This document shows, piece by piece, positions 6,138 to 13,593 of a stretch of DNA of 13,593 nt. The DNA is taken from NCBI GenBank assembly GCA_000697455.1, contig JNET01034026.1, forward strand, positions 1 to 13,593, written 5' to 3'. This DNA comes from Basidiobolus heterosporus B8920 (taxonomy: Eukaryota; Basidiobolomycota; Basidiobolomycetes; Basidiobolales; Basidiobolaceae). The position numbers were made by a program, and so were the translations under genes. The notes beneath the pieces are model-generated. The model did no database searches. It worked only from the letters and a program-made list of their open reading frames with translations, and was not told the DNA's origin. How positions within the stretch are numbered: the first letter of the stretch is position 1; the number at the start of each line of letters is the position of its first letter.

Positions 6138-9100
6138 ATGGCGGATCAGATCGCTAAGGCGTCTCAGTATCAATATACTCAAAATTCTAATCTCGTCCTT
6201 CAGGCGGACAGATCTGCTCTACCAAGAAGAGATCAAGAGCCTTCTGGTGAACCCGAGACATTACACGGTAGAATTAACCCCAAAGAGTTTGGTAGTCGCG
6301 CCGTTCGAGATACTGTCCAATTTAAAGCCGAGAGAAAGAATACCGAAGAAGAGCACCACGCCAAACTAGAAAAAAGAAAGAAGCGAAAAGAAGAAAGGTT
6401 TGTGCATACTTAAGCTTGGATTTTTGACAGTTGCCTCTGTTTTTATTAACCCATAAACCCCTAGTTCTTTAAGAAGTGCTTATGGCTTCAATAATGTACT
6501 TTCCGCCACAGACGATTTTGAGGGTCTAGAATATAGACCTCGGACTAAAGAAACCAGGGCAGTGTATGAACTGATCTTGGCATTCGTCAGTCAAAATCTT
6601 GGAGATCAACCACACGATGTTATTCGAAGTGCTGCAGATAGCGTATTAGAAATCCTCAAGTCAGAGAATATGAAGGACTTCGATAAAAAATCCGAAATTG
6701 AATACATCATCAATTCCATGACCTCTGAACGATTTGCACAGTTAATCAACCTTGGCAAAAAAATCACCGACTTCAACTCCGAAGGTGACGCAGCTAACAC
6801 GGGTGAAGATGGTCGCCCTATAGAAACAATAGACGAGGAACACGGTGTAGCTGTCGTATTCGATGAGGACGAAGATGAGGAGGGTGATGAAAATCTATAC
6901 GAGATCAAGGATGAATCAGAAGATGAAGAAGAGGAACAAGATGACGAGGTTGTCGCTGATCAAGACTCTATGGAGCTCGGTGATGATGGCGATGAAGTTA
7001 TAGTCAGAACAGATGTCGATAAGAAATTATCTTCAGAGACCAACAACGAGCAGGTTCTATACCCACACGAGATTGATGCTTTCTGGCTGCAACGTCTAGT
7101 AGCAACATATTATTCCGATTCACATACCACCCAGGAAAAAACCGCTAGCGCTCTAGCGATCCTCTCTTCTGAGAGCGTAAATACTAGAGATTGCGAAAAC
7201 GAGTTGATGAGTCTCTTTGATTATGACCACTTCGAACTTGTCAAAACCATTACGAAAAATAGAGATATGATCGTTTGGTGCACACGACTAGCCAGAGCTA
7301 ATGAAGAGTCCGAAAAAGCAAGCATAGAGCAAGAGATGAGATCCAAGGGACTCGACTGGATCCTGAAAAGCTTGGGAGGAGAGAGAGTAAGACGTAGCGC
7401 CACCCGTAAAGGTGTCGTTGAAGATGCCGATGCCATGGATGTTGATGAAAAGAAACCCGATCACGCTTCCAGAGGTCCTACGAAGGGTCCTACCGGCTTA
7501 ATACCTCGGGCCGCTCTTGACCTGGAGCTTATGTCATTCTCACAGGGATCCCACTTGATGTCTAATAAGCGTTGTAAACTACCCGAAGGCTCATTCAAGC
7601 GTTCCAAGAAGGGATACGAAGAGATTCACGTCCCTGCTCCTACTCCAAAACCTTTAGGAGATGATGAGAAATTGGTACCCATCAGCACCTTGCCTGAATG
7701 GTCACAAGCCGCTTTCCCTGGCGCCACCTCTCTAAATAGAATCCAGAGTAAGCTGTATCCAACAGCGTTTGGTGAAGACGAGAATGTGCTGCTCTGTGCT
7801 CCTACTGGTGCTGGTAAAACAAACGTGGCTATGCTGTGTGTATTAAGAGAGCTTTCCAAATTTCGCGATGAGGCCACTGGTATCATCGACGTTGACGCCT
7901 TCAAGATCATCTACATTGCTCCCATGAAGGCCCTGGTCCAGGAAATGGTTCTTAATTTCTCCAACAGACTTCAGCCTTTTGGTATTAAGGTAGCTGAACT
8001 CACTGGTGATCGGCAGTTAACCAAACAGCAAATCGCTGAGACTCAAATGATTGTGACCACCCCAGAAAAGTGGGATGTTATCACTCGTAAGGCCACCGAT
8101 AGAAGCTACACTAATTTAGTTAGCTTGGTCATTATTGATGAAATTCATTTGCTGCATGATGAACGTGGTCCTGTTCTTGAGAGTATTGTTGCACGTGCTA
8201 TTCGTAACATGGAGCAAACCCAAGATATGGTTCGTTTGGTTGGCCTTAGTGCAACACTGCCTAATTATACCGATGTTGCTGCGTTCATGCGAGTTGATCC
8301 CAACAAGGGACTGTTTTACTTCGATAGCTCTTACCGTCCGTGCCCTCTGAAACAGGAGTTTATTGGCGTTACCGAGAAGAAGGCTATTAAACGTTTCCAA
8401 GTTATGAACGAGGTGACCTACGAAAAAGTCATGGATCAGGCTGGAAAGAATCAAATTCTTATTTTCGTTCATTCTCGTAAAGAAACAGCCAAGACCGCTA
8501 AAGCTATCCGTGATATGTGTATCGACAAAGATACCATCGGCCAATTTCTTCGTGAGGACTCCGCCACTAGAGAAATTCTTCAATCGGAAGCGGAAACCGT
8601 CAAAGATGAAAATCTAAAAGATGTGTTACCTTACGGTTTCGCTATCCATCATGCTGGTATGAATCGTACCGATCGTGCCTTGGTTGAGGATCTATTTAGT
8701 GGTGGACATGTTCAAGTCCTTGTGTCTACTGCTACTCTGGCTTGGGGTGTCAATTTACCTGCCCACACAGTTATTATTAAAGGATCCCAGATCTATTCTC
8801 CTGAGAAGGGTCGTTGGGCCGAGCTCAGTCCTCAAGACGTTTTACAAATGTTGGGTCGTGCCGGTCGTCCTCAGTTTGATACCTTTGGTGAGGGCATCAT
8901 CATTACTACTCATACTGAGCTCCAATATTATCTTTCCCTTCTCAATCAACAGCTACCCATTGAAAGTCAGTTTGTATCTAAACTTGCTGACAACATGAAC
9001 GCTGAGATTGTCCTTGGTACCATCCGGAACCGTGATGATGCTGTTCAATGGCTCGGATACACCTATCTTTATGTGCGTATGCTAAGAAACGGACCGCTCT

Positions 9101-12100
9101 ATGGTGTTGGTGTTGATGAATTTGACGAAGATCCATACCTTGAGCAGAAGCGAGTAGACCTTATCCATTCGGCTGCCCTTCTACTCGACAAAGCCAATCT
9201 GATCAAGTACGATAAAAAGACTGGTCGCTTCCAAGTCACTGAACTTGGCAGAATTTCTTCCCATTATTACATCTCCCATACCTCCATGGCCACCTACAAC
9301 CAACATTTGAGACCTATTATGTCACATATTGAACTTTTCCGAATCTTCTCCCTCTCCGATGAATTCAAGTACATTCCGGTTAGAGAAGAAGAGAAGTTGG
9401 AATTGACCAAATTGCTGGAGCGTGTCCCTATCCCAGTGAAGGAATCCATCGAGGAGCCAACAGCCAAGATCAATGTGTTGCTCCAATCTTATATCTCACA
9501 ACTGAAACTTGATGGGTTTGCACTTGTGTCAGATATGGTTTATATTACTCAAAGTGCAGGAAGAATCCTTCGTGCAATCTTTGAGATTTGCTTGAAACGT
9601 GGCTGGGCTCAGTTGGCTCGTAAAGCCTTGGATCTCTGCAAGATGGCCGAGAAAAGAATGTGGCTCTCTATGTCTCCGTTGAAGCAGTTCAAACAGATTC
9701 CCGCCGATATTCTCAAGCGATTGGAAAAGAAGGAATTTCCCTGGGAACGCTACTTTGACCTTAATCCCCAAGAGATTGGTGAATTGGTGGGTATACCTAA
9801 GGCCGGTAAGATGCTTCACAAGTACGTCCATCAGTTCCCCAAGCTTGATCTACAAGCGCACGTCCAACCGATCACTCGTTCTCTCCTTCGCATTGAATTG
9901 ACCATTACACCTGATTTCCAATGGGATGAGAAGGTCCATGGAAATGCCGAATCGTTCTGGATTATTGTTGAGGATGGTGACAGTGAAATGGTTTTGTATC
10001 ACGATGTCTTTTTGTTGAAGCAGCGCTATGCTGAGGAAGAGCATCTTGTCACTTTTACCGTACCATTGTTCGAGCCTATCCCTCCCAATTATTTCGTAAC
10101 AGTCATTTCTGACCGTTGGTTACACAGCGAAACCAAGTTGCCAGTTTCGTTCCGACACCTTCTGCTTCCTGAGAGATATCCTCCCCCAACCGAATTACTT
10201 GATCTTCAGCCATTACCAGTCACCGCACTTAACAATCCTGAGTTCGAATCTCTGTATAGTAGCTGGGTTGAACGATTCAACCCAATACAGACTCAGATCT
10301 TCAATTCTCTCTACATGACCGACGACAATGTCTTTATCGGTGCGCCAACGGGCAGTGGAAAAACAATCTGTGCCGAGTTTGCCATTCTCCGACTTTGGCA
10401 AAAGAGTCCCGGCGCTCGTTGCGTGTACATTGCTCCATTCCAAGAAGTTGCAGATTTGAGACTGGCTGAATGGAGTAAAAAATTCGCCAAGGTTCAGGGA
10501 GGCAAGAATGTGGTTGCGCTTACTGGTGAGACCAGCGCAGATCTTAAATTACTCGAACAAGGAGATATCATCATCGCCACCCCAGTACAGTGGGACGTAC
10601 TTTCCCGTCGTTGGAGACAAAGAAAGAACGTCCAGGCAGTTGAGCTTTTCATTGCTGATGAGATTCATCTTATCGGTGGTGAGGTTGGCCCCACTTATGA
10701 AGTTATTGTTTCCAGAATGCGTTATATGTCCTCTCAAACTCAGAGCAAACTTAGAATCGTAGCGTTGAGTACCTCATTAGCAAACGCTCGTGATTTGGCT
10801 GAATGGATTGGAGCTACCCCTCACTCCACGTTCAACTTCCCACCTATGGCTAGACCTGTTCCTTTGGAGTTGCATATCCAGAGCTTCAACATTCCACACT
10901 TCGCTTCATTAATGCTTGCTATGGCCAAGCCCACTTACCTTGCCATCACCACGCATTCACCCGATAAGCCAGCCATTGTATTTGTTCCTTCTCGTAAGCA
11001 GTGCCGCTTGACAGCTGTAGATCTGTTGGCATTCTGCAATGCGGAGGGAGAGCCAGACCGCTTCCTTCGCTGTCAACCTCAGGACATTGCTGAGCACATC
11101 AGCAAGATATCTGATAAGACTCTCGCGGAAACCGCACAACATGGCGTCGGTTTCTATCATGAAGCTTTGTCGAAGCAAGATAAACGAATTGTTGAACAGT
11201 TGTTTGAATCTGGCGCTATCCAGATTGTCGTCGTCTCTAGAGACACATGCTGGGGTATAAATATGAGCTCCCATATGGTCATTGTCATGGGTACTCAATA
11301 CTTCGAAGGTAAAGATCATCGCTACGTCGACTATCCTATCACAGATGTTCTACAAATGTTGGGACGTGCTTGCCGTCCCAGCCAGGATGAGCTAGGCCGA
11401 TGCGTTTTGATGTGTCAGGCTAACAAGAAGGAGTTTTACAAGAAATTCTTGTTTGAATCGCTTCCTATCGAATCCCATTTGGATCTATTCCTCCATGATC
11501 ATTTCAATGCCGAGATTGTCACCAAGACTATTGAGAACAAACAGGATGCAGTCGATTATATTACCTGGACGTTTATCTATAGACGTATGGCTCGAAACCC
11601 CAACTACTACAACCTCCAGGGCACAACCCATCGTCATCTTTCGGATCATCTCTCTGAGTTGGTTGAAAACACGCTGAATGACTTGGTTGCTTCGAAGTGT
11701 ATTACTATCGAAGACGAGATGGACATCTTCCCATTGAATCTAGGTATGATTGCCGCATACTACAACATCAACTACATCACTGTTGAGATGTTTAGCATGT
11801 CTCTTACGGCCAACACCAAACTTCGTGGGCTTTTGGAGATCATCTCCTCGGCAGCCGAGTTCGAAACCATCCCAATCCGTCACCACGAGGATGGTGTTCT
11901 CAAGCGTATCTACGAACGTCTACCCGTCAAGCTTGCCTCCAACAAATTCAACTCACCTCATGTTAAAACGAATATTCTGTTGCAAGCACATTTCTCACGT
12001 ACTCAACTTCCCCCTGATCTTCAATCGGATCAAACCATCGTGGTTTCCAAGATCATTCCTTTACTCCAAGCGTGTGTTGATGTGATCTCTTCCAACGGTT

Positions 12101-12747
12101 GGCTTACACCGGCACTTGCTGCCATGGAACTTGCCCAAATGTCCGTCCAAGCCCAATGGGATCGTGACTCACCACTCAAGCAAGTCCCCTATTTCACCAG
12201 CAAGCTTATCAAGGAGTGCCAAGACAAGAATGTGGACTCGGTCTTCGAAATCATGGAATTGGAAGATTCAGACCGCGATCAGTTGTTCAAGGGTATGGAA
12301 GCCAGACAAGTTCGCGAGATTGCCCGGTTCGTTAATAGATATCCTAATATCGAGTTGAACTTTGAGATCCAAGACTCTGCTGAATTAACCACCGATTCAT
12401 CGGTTGTCATGCAGATCTCCTTGGAGCGTGAAGGAGATGAAGAAGAGGAGGGACCAGTTGGGCCAGTGATTGCGCCATTCTTCCCTACAAAGAAGGACGA
12501 AGGCTGGTGGCTTGTTGTTGGAGACCCAGCGGCTAAGACCGTGGCGGCTATCAAGCGAATCACAGTACAACGCCGTCTTCAAGTGAAATTGGAGTTCCCC
12601 GCACCCTCGGAGGCAGGAGAATTCAAGTACAAGCTCTACTTAATGTGTGATTCGTACATCGGCTGTGATCAAGAATATGACTTTGATATGAAAGTGGCAC
12701 AAGGTGAGGAAGAATCTTCGGAGGAAGGAAGTGATATGGAAGAATAA
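6138..12747 (+). CDS. BRR2: Brr2, U5 snRNP RNA helicase (SNRNP200 homologue)
   Basis: Ski2-like helicase of the U5 snRNP that unwinds U4/U6 to activate the spliceosome and acts again in disassembly. Two exons, 6138-6397 and 6465-12747, with a 67-nt intron (branch-like ATTAAC), give 2180 residues (human about 2136, yeast 2163). The N-terminus begins [13 protein letters not shown] and contains [11 protein letters not shown], as in human. An N-terminal plug/PWI region follows, with an acidic stretch around 215-265. The N-terminal cassette has APTGAGKT 532-539, TPEKWD 619-624, DEIH 645-648, SAT 682-684 and QMLGRAGRP 881-889, then a Sec63 unit with [17 protein letters not shown]. The C-terminal cassette has APTGSGKT 1380-1387, TPVQWD 1459-1464, DEIH 1485-1488, STS 1522-1524 and QMLGRACRP 1717-1725, then the second Sec63 unit and an acidic tail. 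The departures in the second cassette fit its known role as an inactive regulator. The gene is complete, with no break. Confidence 0.97.
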
Positions 12748-12781
12748 GGGATGAGGGATAAGCATCATTTAGTGATCACCA

Positions 12782-12845
12782 CTCTCGCCTCTTTCTCTTT
12801 CTCTATCCCGTTCTCGTTCTCGTTCTCCTTCCCCTCCCCTTTCCC
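12782..12845 (+). repeat. Pyrimidine-rich tract in the BRR2 3' UTR
   Basis: About 64 nt are almost all C and T on the coding strand, beginning 34 nt after the BRR2 stop. Within it the unit CGTTCT is repeated tandemly (near 12809-12826). In RNA it could bind polypyrimidine-binding proteins; in DNA it may simply be an expanded simple repeat. Confidence 0.65.
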
Positions 12846-12931
12846 ATAAGCCTCATATCTCCATCTATTCCTGTTGTCTCCAGACATACTTTTTGTAAGA
12901 TATTATTTGAACTTTCTAGTCAAACTATTGA

Positions 12932-12937
12932 AATAAA
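12932..12937 (+). terminator. Poly(A) signal AATAAA for BRR2
   Basis: A canonical AATAAA lies 184 nt after the BRR2 stop. With this site the pyrimidine tract would be inside the 3' UTR. Confidence 0.5.
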
Positions 12938-12991
12938 TTAGCATCAGTGTTTCTTTGTGTTCTGTTGATTTCATCGATGATAGTTATCGCA

Positions 12992-13080
12992 GGGGTATTC
13001 CTGGACGTTTCCATGGTTTCATTTACTACTATATTAATGACCAGGGTATTCCGTATTGCTGGGTGTTTCGTTGGTTTCAC
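12992..13080. repeat. Degenerate direct repeat pair
   Basis: GGGTATTCC at 12993-13001 recurs at 13044-13052. Each copy is followed by a GTTTC..TGGTTTCA block (13007-13021 and 13065-13079). The two units differ by a few bases of internal spacing, so this looks like an old local duplication of about 50-58 bp. No gene overlaps it. Confidence 0.4.
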
Positions 13081-13345
13081 TTGTTACAATGATCCCATAT
13101 AAGTGTATATGATGATCAGCCATAGCACCAACATGAGGTTTAAGCTAAACTTGTAAGGAATTCACACATTACAGGCAAATCCAGGTATCTAACCATCACC
13201 AATGATAAGAACAGAAGAAATCCGTGGCGGTCCAAGGGAGTTCGTGAAATTCATTTAAAAAGAGACTGGGAAATCAATGAAGAAATCAAGATTATTGTGA
13301 TCATTGTGATTATTTCCATCTATTTCAATCCAAATTCCACTGAAA

Positions 13346-13593
13346 ATGACTAGAGTTCTTTGTTTCGGTTCAGTCAATATTGATAGCTTCTATGTGGTCC
13401 CACATAACGTTCGCTCCGGGGAAACTCTTTCTTCTACTCGCCACTTTCAACGTGCCGGTGGTAAAGGAGCCAATCAGTGTGCAGCTTTAACTAAGGTTTG
13501 TCTACAAGTAAACTTTGTTACCGTTGTAACTCCTCCCTCTTTTTCTAACTTTGGGCTTATTTTAAACTTAGGCAGGGAATGATACGTTCATGG
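13346..13593 (+). CDS. RBK1: Ribokinase (PfkB family), 5' part
   Basis: Ribokinase phosphorylates D-ribose to ribose 5-phosphate in the cytosol. Exon 1 is 13346-13495 (50 codons) and exon 2 begins at 13572, continuing past the window. The 76-nt intron 13496-13571 has donor GTTTGT, a CTAAC branch-like site and acceptor TTAG, in phase 0. The N-terminus reads MTRVLCFGSVNIDSFYVV, the typical first strand of PfkB sugar kinases, whose aspartate (D13 here) contacts ribose. GETL (27-30) and the ribose-binding AGGKGANQCAA (38-48) follow; GGKGANQ is the ribokinase family signature. After splicing it continues ALTKAGNDTFM, as expected for the next strand. Another PfkB kinase is possible, but GGKGANQ favours ribokinase. 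The catalytic C-terminal part is not visible. Confidence 0.88.

Larger units (their letters stand above)
12748..13345. other. BRR2 3' region and ribokinase promoter
   Basis: No gene is seen in these 598 bp. From the left they hold a pyrimidine-rich tract, a poly(A) signal, a pair of degenerate repeats and AT-rich DNA ahead of the ribokinase start. A 9-bp near-exact direct repeat (ATTGTGATC 13294-13302, ATTGTGATT 13303-13311) lies 34 bp upstream of the ribokinase ATG. Both flanking genes are on the + strand. Confidence 0.55.

Noticed and set aside
8116-8583. A 155-codon open frame on the - strand within BRR2
   Set aside because: It lies opposite a strongly conserved helicase region, its product resembles no protein I know, and it is explained as the shadow of the real frame.
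6562-12747. BRR2 as a gene starting at 6562
   Set aside because: The codon at 6562 is GTG inside a conserved segment (KETRAVYEL). The true N-terminus, with [11 protein letters not shown], lies upstream in the exon 6138-6397.

Overview
The window looks like nuclear DNA of a filamentous, probably early-diverging, fungus. Genes are compact and on both strands, introns are short (about 56-79 nt) with GT-AG ends and CTAAC/TTAAT-like branch sites, and AATAAA signals follow most genes. The UNC-45/UCS myosin chaperone lacks the N-terminal TPR domain of animal UNC-45, as in the fungal She4/Cro1/Rng3 proteins. A molybdopterin synthase small subunit shows the lineage makes molybdenum cofactor, which argues against budding and fission yeasts. 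The phylum cannot be fixed from this sequence alone.

Layout, left to right: (1) 1-174, + strand, the 3' tail of an unidentified Ser/Pro/Gln-rich protein. (2) 413-735, - strand, a two-exon MOCS2A (MoaD-like sulfur carrier) gene, convergent with the first. (3) 736-1075, a shared 340-bp promoter region. (4) 1076-3445, + strand, a ten-exon CWF19L1/Drn1 gene (lariat-debranching cofactor family) with two CCHC zinc knuckles between its Dbr1-like N-terminus and its CwfJ C-terminal domains. (5) 3756-5654, + strand, an intronless UCS-domain myosin chaperone. (6) 6138-12747, + strand, a complete two-exon BRR2, the U5 snRNP helicase. (7) 13346 to the window end, + strand, the first exon and start of the second exon of a ribokinase.

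The genes are mostly unrelated housekeeping genes. Two act at different points of pre-mRNA splicing: Brr2 unwinds U4/U6 during spliceosome activation, and Drn1 family proteins assist intron lariat turnover. No tRNA, rRNA, CRISPR array, transposon or viral element was recognised. I found no convincing new multi-gene system. The items most worth checking are a possible alternative intron that would remove the essential Gly-Gly tail of MOCS2A, the zinc-knuckle insert and Dbr1-like residues in the Drn1 homologue, and the degenerate second helicase cassette of Brr2. Exon boundaries were set by eye from splice consensus, reading phase and remembered homologues, without transcript data.
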